Notes: generated by a model from the sequence alone, not told the origin. Shown: positions 8,526-18,129, counted from the stretch's first letter. The stretch is 53,354 nt of DNA from Rickettsiales bacterium (GCA_947442475.1 CANEVP010000009.1:1-53354), one strand, 5' to 3'. Numbers and translations are program-made.

Positions 8526-11500
8526 ATGACTACCTTTGCCAAAGAAGCCGAATTTGAAAATGCCGTGATCCACGAGCTGCGCCAGCGCGGTTGGGGTGAT
8601 GCGGAAATCATCAAGAACCCAAGCGAGGCGGACTTGCTTACGAACTGGAAGCAAATCCTGTTTGAAAACAATCGCGGCAAGGATCGGCTTAATGAAGTGC
8701 CGCTGACCGACAGCGAGATGCAGCAGATCATGGAGCAGATCACCGCGCTTAGCACACCGCTCAAGCTCAATGGCTTTATCAACGGCAAGACGGTTTCCAT
8801 CACCCGCGACAACCCAGCGGATGCGCTGCACTTTGGCAGGGAAGTGAGCCTGAAAATTTACGACCGCCAAGAAATCGCCGCTGGGCAAAGCCGCTACCAG
8901 ATTGTGCAACAACCGCGCTATGCCCGTGGCTCGCGGCTTCTTAATGATCGGCGCGGCGACCTTTTGCTGCTCATTAATGGCATGCCGGTGATCCACATCG
9001 AGCTGAAGAAAAGCGGCGTGGCGGTGAGTCAGGCTTATAACCAAATCCAAAAATATTCGCGTGAGGGAATTTTTAGCGGCCTCTTTTCGCTTATTCAAAT
9101 TTTCGTAGCGATGGAGCCAGCCGAGGCGCTTTACTTTGCCAATCCCGGGCCAGATGGGAAGTTCAATAAAGACTACGCCTTCCACTGGGCGGACGTCGAG
9201 AACCAGCCGATCAACGATTGGAATAGCTTCATCTCCAGCCTGCTTTCCATGCCGATGGCGCACCGGCTGATTGGCTTTTACACGGTGGCGGATGAGTCAG
9301 ACGGTGTGCTCAAAGTGATGCGCAGTTATCAGTATTACGCCGCTCACGCTATTTCTGACAAAGTGGCGAAGATGGATTGGAAAAACCCGAACCGTCTGGG
9401 CGGCTATATCTGGCACACCACTGGATCGGGCAAGACGATGACCAGCTTCAAGTCTGCCCAACTCATTGCTAATTCCAAAGATGCAGACAAGGTGGTTTTT
9501 CTGCTCGACCGCGTCGAGCTAGGCACGCAAACGCTAAAACACTATCGCAACTTCGCTGGAGACGGCAACCAAGTGCAGGCCACAGAATATACGGGAGTGC
9601 TGGTGAAGAAACTCAAGAGCAGCGATCCCGCCGATAGGTTGATTGTGAGTTCTATCCAGAAGATGAGCCGACTCAAGGATGAGGAGGATGGGCTGAAAGC
9701 GCATGATCTTGAAACCATGCGCGCCAAGCGTATTGTTTTTATCGTTGATGAATGTCACCGCACCACCTTTGGCGACATGCTAATTGATATTAAAAAGAGC
9801 TTTTTAGGCGCGGTCTTCTTTGGCTTCAGCGGCACGCCGATTCATGCGGAAAATGCCCACAACGACAATACCACCAGCGATGTCTTCGGCAATGAGCTGC
9901 ACCGCTACAGCATTGCCGACGGCATCCGCGACAAGAATGTGCTGGGCTTTGATCCCTACCAAGTGCTGACCTATCGCGACCGTGATCTGCGTGAGGCCGT
10001 GGCGCTGGAAAAAGCTAAAGCCGTTTCGGTGGAGAAAGTTTTTACTGATCCTAAGAAAAAGAAGGTTTTTAATCGCTACATAAACGATGTAGAGATGGCG
10101 GGACACCGGGATAGTGCTGGTGTCTATCAAGCTGGTATCGAAGACCACCTGCCCAACACCCAATATAATCGCAAAGAGCACCAAAACGCAGTGATTGAGG
10201 ACATTGGCAATAACTGGGTGACGTTGAGCCAGGGCGGTAAATTCCACGCCATTTTTGCCACGAGTAGTATCCCAGAAGCCATCATCTATTACCGGTTGAT
10301 GAAGGCTCAATGCCCGAAACTGAAAATCACCGCGCTTTTTGATCCGCATATTAGCGACGAAGACGGCGGCGGCGATCCTGCCTTCAAAACGGAAGGCCTC
10401 GTTGAGATTCTGGAAGACTACAACGCAAATTACGGACAGAGGTTTGACCTAGGCAGTCACGCGAAATTCAAGAAGGATCTCGCGCTGCGCCTTGCGCATA
10501 AAGAGCAATACATCCGCATCGAGGCAGAACCAAACAAACAGCTCGATCTGCTGATTGTGGTGAATCAGATGCTTACCGGCTTTGATTCGAAATGGGTGAA
10601 CACGCTCTATCTCGACAAACTTTTGGAATATGAAAACATCATCCAAGCGTTCTCGCGCACCAACCGCCTGTTTGGGCCGGACAAGCCCTTTGGCACCATC
10701 CGTTATTATCGCAAGCCGCACACGATGAAGCGCAACGTCGATGCCGCCGTGAAGCTTTACTCCGGCGACAAACCGATTGGACTCTTTGCCAATCGCTTGC
10801 CAATTAACCTTGAGCGGATGAACGCAAGCTTTGCCGAAATCACCGCTATTTTCAGTGCAGCTTGTATCCGCGATTTCATGAAGCTACCGGATGACTTCGC
10901 GGCGCGTGCGGCCTTTGCCAAGCAGTTCAACCAATTCAACGCCATCCTTGAGGCTGCGAAGATTCAAGGTTTTACTTGGGAGAAATCGGTTTATGAGTTT
11001 GGCGAAGATCTCAAGACACAAATCCAGCTTGCTATTAGTCACCATCAATATCTAACACTCCTTCAGCGCTATAAAGAATTGGGTGCGGGCGGCGGTGGCA
11101 CTGGTGACGAGACCATTCCCTTTGAGATCGATAGCCACATCACCGAAATCGACACCGGCAAGATCGACGCCGACTACATGAACTCGCGCTTTGAGAAATA
11201 TTGCAAAGTACTGCAAAGCGGTGACAAGCAGGTTAAAGAAGCGACCTTGGTCGAGTTGCACCGCTCCTTTTCGTCGCTCTCCCAAGAAGAGCAAAAGATC
11301 GCCGAGATATTCCTGCACGACATTCAGCGGGGAGATGTCGAGATTGATCTCCATCGCACGTTCCGCGAATATCTAAACGACTATCAGGATAAGGCTAAGA
11401 ATCAGAAAATCGACGCCCTTGTATCTCTCCTCGGGGTTGATAAAGCGAAGCTCATTGCCCTCATGAACACCCATGTCACCGAAGCTAATCTAAATGAATA

Positions 11501-11666
11501 TGGCAGGTTTGATGACCTCAAGGCAACGATCGACAGGCAAAAAGCCAAAGCCTACTTTGAAGCGCTCGAAGGACAAACGCTCTCGGCCTTTAGGGTGAAT
11601 ATCAAAGCAGCTAACCTGCTGGAGCGGTTCATTCTCGAAGACGGCTTCGATCTTCAGCGAGAGTGA
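8526..11666 (+). CDS. hsdR: Type I restriction-modification system, restriction subunit R
   Basis: 1046 aa, full length. HsdR is the ATP-driven translocase and endonuclease that cuts unmodified DNA at a distance from the recognition site. The N-terminal nuclease carries the PD-(D/E)xK element IELKKSG (E159, K161). The SF2 motor has Walker A TTGSGKT (298-304), motif II DECH (408-411) and FSGTP soon after; QAFSRTNRLF marks a late helicase motif. The gene lies 18 bases after hsdS in the M-S-R order. No frameshift or internal stop is seen, so the system should be active. Composition is G+C-rich like hsdM. Confidence 0.95.
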   Translation: MTTFAKEAEFENAVIHELRQRGWGDAEIIKNPSEADLLTNWKQILFENNRGKDRLNEVPLTDSEMQQIMEQITALSTPLKLNGFINGKTVSITRDNPADALHFGREVSLKIYDRQEIAAGQSRYQIVQQPRYARGSRLLNDRRGDLLLLINGMPVIHIELKKSGVAVSQAYNQIQKYSREGIFSGLFSLIQIFVAMEPAEALYFANPGPDGKFNKDYAFHWADVENQPINDWNSFISSLLSMPMAHRLIGFYTVADESDGVLKVMRSYQYYAAHAISDKVAKMDWKNPNRLGGYIWHTTGSGKTMTSFKSAQLIANSKDADKVVFLLDRVELGTQTLKHYRNFAGDGNQVQATEYTGVLVKKLKSSDPADRLIVSSIQKMSRLKDEEDGLKAHDLETMRAKRIVFIVDECHRTTFGDMLIDIKKSFLGAVFFGFSGTPIHAENAHNDNTTSDVFGNELHRYSIADGIRDKNVLGFDPYQVLTYRDRDLREAVALEKAKAVSVEKVFTDPKKKKVFNRYINDVEMAGHRDSAGVYQAGIEDHLPNTQYNRKEHQNAVIEDIGNNWVTLSQGGKFHAIFATSSIPEAIIYYRLMKAQCPKLKITALFDPHISDEDGGGDPAFKTEGLVEILEDYNANYGQRFDLGSHAKFKKDLALRLAHKEQYIRIEAEPNKQLDLLIVVNQMLTGFDSKWVNTLYLDKLLEYENIIQAFSRTNRLFGPDKPFGTIRYYRKPHTMKRNVDAAVKLYSGDKPIGLFANRLPINLERMNASFAEITAIFSAACIRDFMKLPDDFAARAAFAKQFNQFNAILEAAKIQGFTWEKSVYEFGEDLKTQIQLAISHHQYLTLLQRYKELGAGGGGTGDETIPFEIDSHITEIDTGKIDADYMNSRFEKYCKVLQSGDKQVKEATLVELHRSFSSLSQEEQKIAEIFLHDIQRGDVEIDLHRTFREYLNDYQDKAKNQKIDALVSLLGVDKAKLIALMNTHVTEANLNEYGRFDDLKATIDRQKAKAYFEALEGQTLSAFRVNIKAANLLERFILEDGFDLQRE

Positions 11667-11782
11667 TGATTTCTTATAGCCAAGAAATGGCAGGCGGAAG
11701 CCGAAGAAGACCAAGTGGACATGGAGAAAGTGTCAAAAATTTGGGGCGCAAATGAGGTTTTTAGCACTACACTTTTTTAATT

Positions 11783-11813
11783 ATGCCAAATCTAAAATCT
11801 TTAGATTTGGCAT
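11783..11813. repeat. Perfect 14-bp inverted repeat between hsdR and the second rhlE
   Basis: ATGCCAAATCTAAA (11783-11796) and TTTAGATTTGGCAT (11800-11813) are separated by 3 bases. A T-rich tract follows on the plus strand at 11821, so it may work as a weak terminator for the hsd operon. A related, looser inverted repeat (TATACCAAATC / GATTTGGTATA) spans 11867-11910 just before the stop of the convergent helicase. Both share the CCAAATC/GATTTGG core. Confidence 0.75.
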
Positions 11814-11829
11814 AGTATAATTTTTTACG

Positions 11830-11866
11830 TGCCACGAGGGACGCCCCACGCTTGTGAGGAACCCCA
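11830..11866 (-). repeat. Dispersed repeat copy (GGGGTTCC..CAC..GTGGGGCG family)
   Basis: Read on the minus strand, GGGGTTCCTCAC, a short gap and GTGGGGCG match the element at 42,657-42,681 (GGGGTTCCCCAC and GGTGGGGCG). The match is partial and was found by eye. Both copies are intergenic and next to other hairpins. Confidence 0.5.
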
Positions 11867-11922
11867 TATACCAAATCAAATTACAATCGATAGATTTTAG
11901 ATTTGGTATAGAAGTCTAAAAA

Positions 11923-13854
11923 CTACTGCCAACGCTTTTTAGGGCTTGGAGATCTAGTTCCAGTTGATCTTCTTGGAGCGCCTTCAGTGTAGGGTTTTCT
12001 TTCGCCGCCGCCAAATGATGAAACAGATGATCTTCTGTCGCCACCGCCACCAGCCCCAAATGAGCGTCTTTCGCCGCCACCAAATGAAGAGCCTTCTCTT
12101 CTTTCGCGTGGAGCACCAGATCTGCCGCCGCGTGAAGCTCCGCCAGCTGGTCTTTCGCGGTTGCCAAATGAATCATCTCTTGGTTCTGATCTTGAGTTTG
12201 ATCTTGAATCAGATGGCTTTTTGAACCAGCTGCCAAAACCGAAACCTTTTTTGTCATCGCCACTGGCACTTCTTCTGTCTCTGTTTTCAGGACGGAAAGA
12301 TGAATTACCATCTCTGCCAACTCTCATGCCGCCGGTTTGTGAAGAGTAAGATTTCTTTTTGCCGAAACCGATGAAGTCAAGTAAACCGCTTTTGCTTGGG
12401 TCAACCACTGGGCGAGATTCTGAGCGTCTTGCTGGGGATGAGCGTCTATCGTCGCGTCCGCCAACAAAACCTTCTCTTCGCTCGCCGCGAGGAGCCGAAC
12501 TTCTTTCGCCTCTAGGTGCTGAATTTCTATCGTCTCTGCCACTTTCTCTGCGATCATCTCTAGGAGCTGAACTTCTTCTTTCTAAAGATGAAGAAGCTGC
12601 TGCGATTTTACGATCTTTGTTAACTGAATGTCCATATTGTCTGCCGCTTGATGGACGACGCGCCGGTTTTTCTCTTCTGTCATCATCTTCCGAGCTTCTT
12701 GTTACGGGAGCTGCAGCAACGCCGTGAAATGGGTGAGTGGCGTCAACTGGAATTTTGAAGCGGATGGTTTTTTCAACAGCCGCTAAAAGTTTGCGTTCAG
12801 AAGGGTCGCAAAAAGAAATTGCAATACCTTGTCTGCCAGCGCGCGCCGTGCGGCCGATGCGGTGAACGTAGCTTTCAGGATCCATTGGAATGTCGTAATT
12901 AATTACGTGTGAAATTGCTGGAACATCGATGCCGCGCGCCGCGATGTCAGTTGCGATTAAAACTTGCACTTTGCCTTCACGAAAATTGCTCAAAGCTTTT
13001 TCACGGGCACCTTGTGATTTATTGCCGTGAATTGCAGCAACGGAAATCAAGTTTTTTTCTAAAAACTCAACAACGCGGTTAGCGCCATGTTTGGTTTTAG
13101 AGAAAACCAAAACGCTGGTTGCGTCTTCTTGTTTTAAGATGCGTTTCAAAAGCAAAAGCTTGTTACCTTTTTCAACGAAATTTAATTTTTGCTCGATGCG
13201 TTCAACAGTTGTTGATTGCGGCGTGATTTCAACAAGAACTGGGTTGTTCAAAATTGAATTAGCCAAGTCTGCAATGGTTTCAGGCATGGTTGCAGAAAAG
13301 AACAAAGTTTGTCTTTTATCAGGAAGTTTGGAGATGATTTTTTTAACATCATTGATGAAACCCATGTCGAGCATGCGATCAGCTTCGTCTAAAACTAGAA
13401 TTTCTAACTGGGCGTAGCGAACGTGACCTTGGTTCATTAGATCAAGAAGGCGACCAGGAGTTGCGATTAAAATATCAACGCCGCGCTGCATAGAAGCGAT
13501 TTGCGGACGTTCAGAAACGCCGCCGAAAACTACAGCGTGACGAAGACCCAAGTCTTTGCCATAAAGCTCAATATTGTCGGCAATTTGTGAAGCCAGTTCG
13601 CGAGTTGGAGTTAAGATTAAAGTACGCACGCTGCCACTTTTTACGGTGACGTCACTTTTTACCAGATTGTGAATAATTGGCAAAGAGAAGGCGGCGGTTT
13701 TTCCGGTTCCGGTTTGAGCGATGCCCAAAATGTCACGACCTTCAAGTAAAGGTGGAATGGCTTGAAACTGGATTGGGGTTGGAACGTTGTATCCTTTGCT
13801 TTCAAGAGCTGAAAGAATTTTAGGATTTAGATTAAGTTTAGAAAAAGATGGCAT
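11923..13854 (-). CDS. rhlE: DEAD-box ATP-dependent RNA helicase, RhlE type (copy 2), with long Arg/Gly tail
   Basis: 643 aa from the ATG at 13,852-13,854. The frame stays open 32 codons further upstream, but MPSFSKLNLNPKIL aligns with the start of copy 1, so the upstream codons are left out. Core motifs are all present: AQTGTGKT, PTREL, TPGR, DEAD, SAT and HRIGRTAR. The tail, from about residue 385, is far longer than in copy 1. It is made of repeated short RGE, DDRR, GGGERR and SxxR units ending in SPSPKKRWQ. Such RGG-like tails bind RNA and can drive condensate formation, as known for some bacterial DEAD proteins; that role here is inference. Confidence 0.92.
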   Translation of the reverse strand: MPSFSKLNLNPKILSALESKGYNVPTPIQFQAIPPLLEGRDILGIAQTGTGKTAAFSLPIIHNLVKSDVTVKSGSVRTLILTPTRELASQIADNIELYGKDLGLRHAVVFGGVSERPQIASMQRGVDILIATPGRLLDLMNQGHVRYAQLEILVLDEADRMLDMGFINDVKKIISKLPDKRQTLFFSATMPETIADLANSILNNPVLVEITPQSTTVERIEQKLNFVEKGNKLLLLKRILKQEDATSVLVFSKTKHGANRVVEFLEKNLISVAAIHGNKSQGAREKALSNFREGKVQVLIATDIAARGIDVPAISHVINYDIPMDPESYVHRIGRTARAGRQGIAISFCDPSERKLLAAVEKTIRFKIPVDATHPFHGVAAAPVTRSSEDDDRREKPARRPSSGRQYGHSVNKDRKIAAASSSLERRSSAPRDDRRESGRDDRNSAPRGERSSAPRGERREGFVGGRDDRRSSPARRSESRPVVDPSKSGLLDFIGFGKKKSYSSQTGGMRVGRDGNSSFRPENRDRRSASGDDKKGFGFGSWFKKPSDSRSNSRSEPRDDSFGNRERPAGGASRGGRSGAPRERREGSSFGGGERRSFGAGGGGDRRSSVSSFGGGERKPYTEGAPRRSTGTRSPSPKKRWQ

Positions 13855-13991
13855 TATCAAAAAAATTTGATGTTTGAAAAAAACCGGATTGCCGCAAAAA
13901 AATTGCGGTAAGTGACAAAGATAGGTAAAAGAAAAAACAACTATTCTCAAATCTGAAAATCTAAAGGGAATTTAGCTATTGATTTGATGAT

Positions 13992-14078
13992 GCGGGTTTC
14001 TTTCCCGCGAAAGCTGGGCATACCAAGGGTTGGTATGCGAGTCTTCAAGCTAGACCAAATCACGTGGTTTGATTTGGT
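13992..14078. repeat. Cluster of three hairpins upstream of the YgjP-like gene
   Basis: Three inverted repeats follow each other. GCGGG/CCCGC spans 13992-14008, within a CCCGCGAAAG context. GCATACCAA/TTGGTATGC spans 14018-14038 with a perfect 9-bp stem and 3-base loop. ACCAAATCA/TGATTTGGT spans 14054-14078 with a perfect 9-bp stem and 7-base loop. The 13,951-14,199 gap lies between divergent genes, and nothing else is evident in it. The last hairpin shares CCAAATC with those at 11,783 and 11,867. Confidence 0.65.
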
Positions 14079-14199
14079 GTTGCGCTATAATCACACACTT
14101 CGGTCACCTTGGAATTGGATCGCAAGGCGGGCGCATTAGATAGTGGTGATTTCTAAAAGCTACTTTTTAAAGTTGGCGCAAATTAACGAAATTAAATGA

Positions 14200-14910
14200 A
14201 TGAAAAAAATCATCACGCAAAAACAAATCGAAATTGAAGAAATCTCAATACAGCTGCTGCAAAAAAGAATCAGAAATCTCCATTTAAGAATTTTGCCGCC
14301 ATTAGGCGAGGTGAGGGTTTCGGCACCAGTGCGCCTTAGTTTGGTGGAGATTAAAAGGTTTGTAACCGAGCGTCTTGATTGGATTCGCGCTAAACAAATT
14401 GAAGTGCGCGCGCGCAAAATAATTGCGCCTTCAAAATTTATTTCTGGCGAAATTCACGATTTTTTTGGCGAGAAGTTTGAGCTGCGAGTAGTTGAAAATA
14501 GCAAGTCGAACTCGGTTTTAATTGATGAGAACTTTCTTGAGCTGCGCGCCAAAAAAACCACAACTATTTTGCAGCGTAAAAAAATTTTAGATGATTTTTA
14601 CCGCGTCAATTTAGCAGAAAAAATTCCGGCTCTTGCTACAAAATATGAAGAAAAAATGGGTAAAAAAGTTGCTGAATTTCGCATCAAAAAAATGACCACG
14701 CGTTGGGGAACTTGTAACGTGAGAGATCGCCGTATATGGCTTAGTTTAGAATTAGCAAAAAAGCCGATTGAATGTTTAGAATTTATTGTAGTTCACGAAA
14801 TGACTCATCTTTTTGAGCGCGGTCACAACAAAAAATTCTACGCGCTGATGGATCAATTTTTTCCGCAGTGGAAATTATGGGATGCCAAGCTCAAGCATAA
14901 AATTTGTTAG
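14200..14910 (+). CDS. YgjP-like zinc-dependent metallopeptidase (DUF45 family)
   Basis: 236 aa. The C-terminal half carries the family signature: VVHEMTHLFERGHNKKFY with zinc ligands H199 and H203, catalytic E200 and third ligand H209. It is preceded by the TRWGTCN and RIWLSLEL stretches typical of the YgjP/SprT-like group. The N-terminal half (IQLLQKRIRNLHLRILPPLGEVRVSAP) is the usual beta-rich part. No signal peptide or membrane segment is seen, so it should be cytoplasmic. The physiological substrate of this family is not established. It is an isolated gene followed by a probable terminator at 15,001. Confidence 0.85.
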   Translation: MKKIITQKQIEIEEISIQLLQKRIRNLHLRILPPLGEVRVSAPVRLSLVEIKRFVTERLDWIRAKQIEVRARKIIAPSKFISGEIHDFFGEKFELRVVENSKSNSVLIDENFLELRAKKTTTILQRKKILDDFYRVNLAEKIPALATKYEEKMGKKVAEFRIKKMTTRWGTCNVRDRRIWLSLELAKKPIECLEFIVVHEMTHLFERGHNKKFYALMDQFFPQWKLWDAKLKHKIC

Positions 14911-15000
14911 CAGAGGTTGTATTTATAAGATAAAATAAATAGCGCAGGTTTAATTTGATCTTGATTTTTTTAAATCAGTGCAAGAATTTTGAACCTACAG

Positions 15001-15026
15001 GCTCTTCAACTAGTTGAGCTTTTTTA
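15001..15026 (+). terminator. Probable intrinsic terminator
   Basis: GCTC, a TCAACTAGTTGA palindrome and GC are followed by a T6 run (15,020-15,025). It lies 90 bases after the YgjP-like gene and just before the small gene at 15,046. Confidence 0.5.
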
Positions 15027-15045
15027 TCAAAAAAAGTGAGATTCT

Positions 15046-15318
15046 ATGCCGCAACCTTCAATAAAGACTACAAAGGCCAATCAAGTTGTAAAAAGTCATA
15101 GAACGGCGCCAGAAGATGATAGTGTAGTAGCACTTTGTGGTGAAGAGGATTTTGCTGAAAGAAGGCGTAAGGAAAGAGCTATGAATGACGATGTTCTTAG
15201 TACAGCTGCGGTTTGTGAAGACAAAAGCTTTATAGCAAAAGGCAGCAAAGGATGGCGCAGTCTTGCTGCTATGATTAAACAGCAACAAATAGCTCGAGGA
15301 TGTAGCGAAGAAAGATAA
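15046..15318 (+). CDS. Small hypothetical protein, 90 aa
   Basis: The ATG at 15,046 is preceded by AAAAAAAGTGAG, a usable ribosome site. The product is hydrophilic: it opens MPQPSIKTTKANQVVK, has an acidic then Arg-rich middle (EEDFAERRRKERAMNDD) and a helical C-terminus (WRSLAAMIKQQQIARG). It contains three Cys. No signal peptide, membrane segment or known domain is seen. It has no obvious partner: an upstream terminator isolates it and rimM-nusB run the other way. Coding is plausible but unproven. Confidence 0.5.
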   Translation: MPQPSIKTTKANQVVKSHRTAPEDDSVVALCGEEDFAERRRKERAMNDDVLSTAAVCEDKSFIAKGSKGWRSLAAMIKQQQIARGCSEER

Positions 15319-15329
15319 GGGAGTCGGAG

Positions 15330-15890
15330 TTAGCTAATGATCTCTCGGTCTTCAAAAACTTCGGGCGCATCAAAACGAATAAAATTTTCTTTCAAATTTA
15401 CTTCCGGAAAAAACTCATTTTTAAAAGAAAAATTATCGATTTTTCCAAGACCGGTTTTGACGTCGGTTTTGGTGAATTCAATTTCAATAATACCGCCCGC
15501 GCCCAAGTCTAAAACATTTAGCACTTTGCCAATTTTTTTTGACTCCATGTCAATCACGTCCATTCCAATCAAGTCAGCGTAGTAAAATTCATTTTCATCA
15601 AGATCTTCAAATTCTTCGCGATAGACGAAAAATTCTTGTCCACGCAAAAGTTCTGCGGCGTTGCGGTCGTTAACCCCATCGATTTTTGCGATTAGAATCG
15701 GATTGCCAGAACTAGTGCCAATTACAGTTTTATTTTTGTTGGTGATTTTGATTTTAACTGGATTTTCATTGGCATCAAAAATCGAATATTCTTCGATTTT
15801 ATGTGGGTTGTCAGAATAGACGATGATCTTAACTTCGCCTTTGATTCCAAAGACTGAATTGACTTTCGCTAGAAGAATTTTTTTGGTCAT
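15330..15890 (-). CDS. rimM: Ribosome maturation factor RimM
   Basis: 186 aa, two-domain RimM. The N-terminal beta-barrel has LAKVNSVFGIKGEVKI; the PRC-barrel half has FYYADLIGMDVIDM and IGKVLNVLDLGAGGIIEIEF. RimM binds S19 and helps the 30S head mature. It lies 12 bases downstream of nusB on the same strand, so the two form a small operon. In most proteobacteria rimM sits between rpsP and trmD; here it is separated from trmD. Confidence 0.9.
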   Translation of the reverse strand: MTKKILLAKVNSVFGIKGEVKIIVYSDNPHKIEEYSIFDANENPVKIKITNKNKTVIGTSSGNPILIAKIDGVNDRNAAELLRGQEFFVYREEFEDLDENEFYYADLIGMDVIDMESKKIGKVLNVLDLGAGGIIEIEFTKTDVKTGLGKIDNFSFKNEFFPEVNLKENFIRFDAPEVFEDREIIS

Positions 15891-15902
15891 GATTTTGTTG
15901 TT

Positions 15903-16385
15903 TTAAATGAATTCTGCCGCGCGAAATTTTTTCGCTAAAGCATCAAGTGTAGCATTAATAAAAGTCAGGCGCTTCTTATCAAAAAAGCTCGCCGCGATAT
16001 CAACATATTCGCCAACCACAACTTTCGCTGGAATCGCTGGTAAAAATTTTAATTCAAAAGCGGCAAGTCGCAGAATCTGCAGCGAAACGTCTTCGAGCTT
16101 ATCTAAACTCCAATCGCCTTTTAGAAATTCAGTGATTTCGGCGTCAAGTTTTTCGCCATCAAGCGACAGGCCCAAAATCAAATTATTTAAAAAACTCTCA
16201 TCAATTTCTTTGCGAAAAGATGAGGTTTCAAGCTCGGGATCGAGTAAATAATTTTCGATTAATTCTTCTTTAATTTCTTCCAATTTTCTTTCGCGATTAA
16301 AAAAATCATATTGGTAAAAAATCTGCACTGCCATAAGGCGGGACAAGGCTTTCTTGTAATTTAAGGCTTTTGGTTTTTTGCTCAT
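15903..16385 (-). CDS. nusB: Transcription antitermination protein NusB
   Basis: 160 aa. The all-helical NusB fold is recognisable from ALSRLMAVQIFYQYDF near the N-terminus, the LILGLSLDGEKLD region, and the conserved C-terminal block LRLAAFELKFLPAIPAKVVVGEYVDIA then FINATLDALAKKF. NusB with S10 binds boxA RNA to support rRNA antitermination. It is the first gene of the nusB-rimM pair and is divergent from carB, with about 90 bases between starts for both promoters. Confidence 0.9.
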   Translation of the reverse strand: MSKKPKALNYKKALSRLMAVQIFYQYDFFNRERKLEEIKEELIENYLLDPELETSSFRKEIDESFLNNLILGLSLDGEKLDAEITEFLKGDWSLDKLEDVSLQILRLAAFELKFLPAIPAKVVVGEYVDIAASFFDKKRLTFINATLDALAKKFRAAEFI

Positions 16386-16476
16386 TATTTAGGAACTCGA
16401 TTAATTGACTTTTGAAGCCCGCGCTTTTTAAATGCGCCTGAAAATTTTCACATCCTTTTTCTCTTTAAAAAATCTC

Positions 16477-18129
16477 ATGCCAAAAAGAACAGACATTAAG
16501 TCCATCCTCATCATCGGGGCTGGACCAATCGTTATCGGACAAGCTTGCGAGTTTGATTATTCCGGAACGCAAGCCTGCAAAGCGCTTAGAGAAGAGGGTT
16601 ATCGCGTCATTTTGATTAACTCAAATCCGGCAACAATCATGACGGATCCAGATATTGCGGATCGTACATACATTGAGCCAATTAATGCTGAAATTGTTGA
16701 AGAAATTATCAAAAAAGAAAAACCAGATGCGATTTTACCAACCGTTGGCGGACAAACTGCGCTTAACTGCGCCATAGATTTAGCAAAGAAAGGAATACTT
16801 GCCAAATATGGCGTAGAGCTGATTGGCGCTTCAATTGAGGCAATTAATAAAGCTGAAGATCGCGCGCTTTTCCAAAAAGCCATGGATAAAATCGGCCTTG
16901 AAACTCCCAAAAACGCCATTGTTCACAATATGGAAGAAGCTTGGGGCGTGTTTGAAGATATTGGTTTGCCCGCAATTATTAGGCCGTCTTTCACCATGGG
17001 TGGCGCGGGTGGAGGTGTGGCTTACACCAAAGAAGAATATCAAAATATTATCGAATATGGTTTGACCATTTCACCAACCCACGAAGTGCTAATTGATGAA
17101 TCAATCATCGGTTGGAAAGAATATGAAATGGAAGTGGTGCGCGACAAAAATGACAACACGATTATCATTTGCTCAATTGAAAATGTTGACCCGATGGGTG
17201 TACATACCGGCGACTCAATCACGGTTGCGCCGGCTTTAACTTTAACTGACAAAGAATATCAGCGCATGCGCAATGCATCAATTGCGGTGCTGCGCGAAAT
17301 TGGTGTTGAAACTGGTGGCTCAAATGTGCAATTCGCGGTGAACCCTACGGATGGGCGCATGACGGTGATTGAAATGAACCCGCGCGTTTCTAGGTCTTCA
17401 GCGCTTGCCTCAAAAGCAACGGGTTTTCCAATTGCCAAAGTTGCAGCGAAATTAGCAGTTGGCTACACGCTAGATGAAATCAAAAACGACATCACGGGTG
17501 GCGCAACTCCAGCATCTTTTGAACCAACGATTGATTATGTAATTACTAAAATTCCAAAATTCACTTTTGAAAAATTCAAAGGCAGCGACAACTTGCTTTC
17601 TAGCTCAATGAAATCAGTTGGCGAAGTGATGGGAATTGGACGCTCATTTATTGAAAGCTTCCAAAAAGCGCTGCGTTCTTTGGAGGGCAATTTGAGTGGA
17701 TTAGATGAGGTTGTAATCGCCGCCGAAGACGTCGACACGCGCCTAAAAATTATCAAAGAAAAATTAAAACTGGCAGCTCCAAATAGAATTCTATTGATCG
17801 CACAAGCAATGCGCGAAGGAATTTCTTGCGAAGAAATCAATCAAATCACTTTCTACGATCCATGGTTTTTAGAGCAAATTTTTGCAGTGATTTGCGTTGA
17901 AGCAAAAGTGCGCAAAGAAGGTTTGCCAAAAAATCGCCAAGAATTTTTTGATTTGAAACGCATGGGTTTTTCTGACAAGCGCTTAGCAAAATTAAGCGGT
18001 CTCACCGAAAAGGAGGTGCGTGAATTGCGCTGTGATTTTAAGATTAATCCATCTTACAAGCGCGTAGATTCTTGCGCGGCAGAGTTTGATTCAGTTACTT
18101 CTTACATGTATTCAACCTACGAAGAGTAA
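16477..18129 (+). CDS. carB: Carbamoyl-phosphate synthase large chain, N-terminal half only
   Basis: 550 aa from the ATG at 16,477 ([10 protein letters not shown]); the frame is open to 16,432 but those residues are not family-like. Full CarB is about 1,070 aa with two homologous ATP-grasp halves. This gene holds the carboxyphosphate half and the oligomerisation domain: [49 protein letters not shown] and [18 protein letters not shown]. It stops right after SYMYSTYEE, the junction before the second ATP-grasp domain. The carbamate-phosphorylating half and MGS domain are absent, and lysA starts 10 bases later. No carA is in the window. Either the second half is a separate gene elsewhere, as in organisms with split CarB, or the gene is inactive. 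Confidence 0.9.
   Translation: MPKRTDIKSILIIGAGPIVIGQACEFDYSGTQACKALREEGYRVILINSNPATIMTDPDIADRTYIEPINAEIVEEIIKKEKPDAILPTVGGQTALNCAIDLAKKGILAKYGVELIGASIEAINKAEDRALFQKAMDKIGLETPKNAIVHNMEEAWGVFEDIGLPAIIRPSFTMGGAGGGVAYTKEEYQNIIEYGLTISPTHEVLIDESIIGWKEYEMEVVRDKNDNTIIICSIENVDPMGVHTGDSITVAPALTLTDKEYQRMRNASIAVLREIGVETGGSNVQFAVNPTDGRMTVIEMNPRVSRSSALASKATGFPIAKVAAKLAVGYTLDEIKNDITGGATPASFEPTIDYVITKIPKFTFEKFKGSDNLLSSSMKSVGEVMGIGRSFIESFQKALRSLEGNLSGLDEVVIAAEDVDTRLKIIKEKLKLAAPNRILLIAQAMREGISCEEINQITFYDPWFLEQIFAVICVEAKVRKEGLPKNRQEFFDLKRMGFSDKRLAKLSGLTEKEVRELRCDFKINPSYKRVDSCAAEFDSVTSYMYSTYEE

Noticed and set aside
5108-11714. Numerous minus-strand frames within the hsd operon
   Set aside because: They are antisense shadows caused by the higher G+C content; no start sites or families support them.
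11916-12557. Extra open frames within the tail of the second rhlE
   Set aside because: They are out-of-frame translations of the Arg/Gly/Ser-rich tail; low-complexity DNA gives long false frames.
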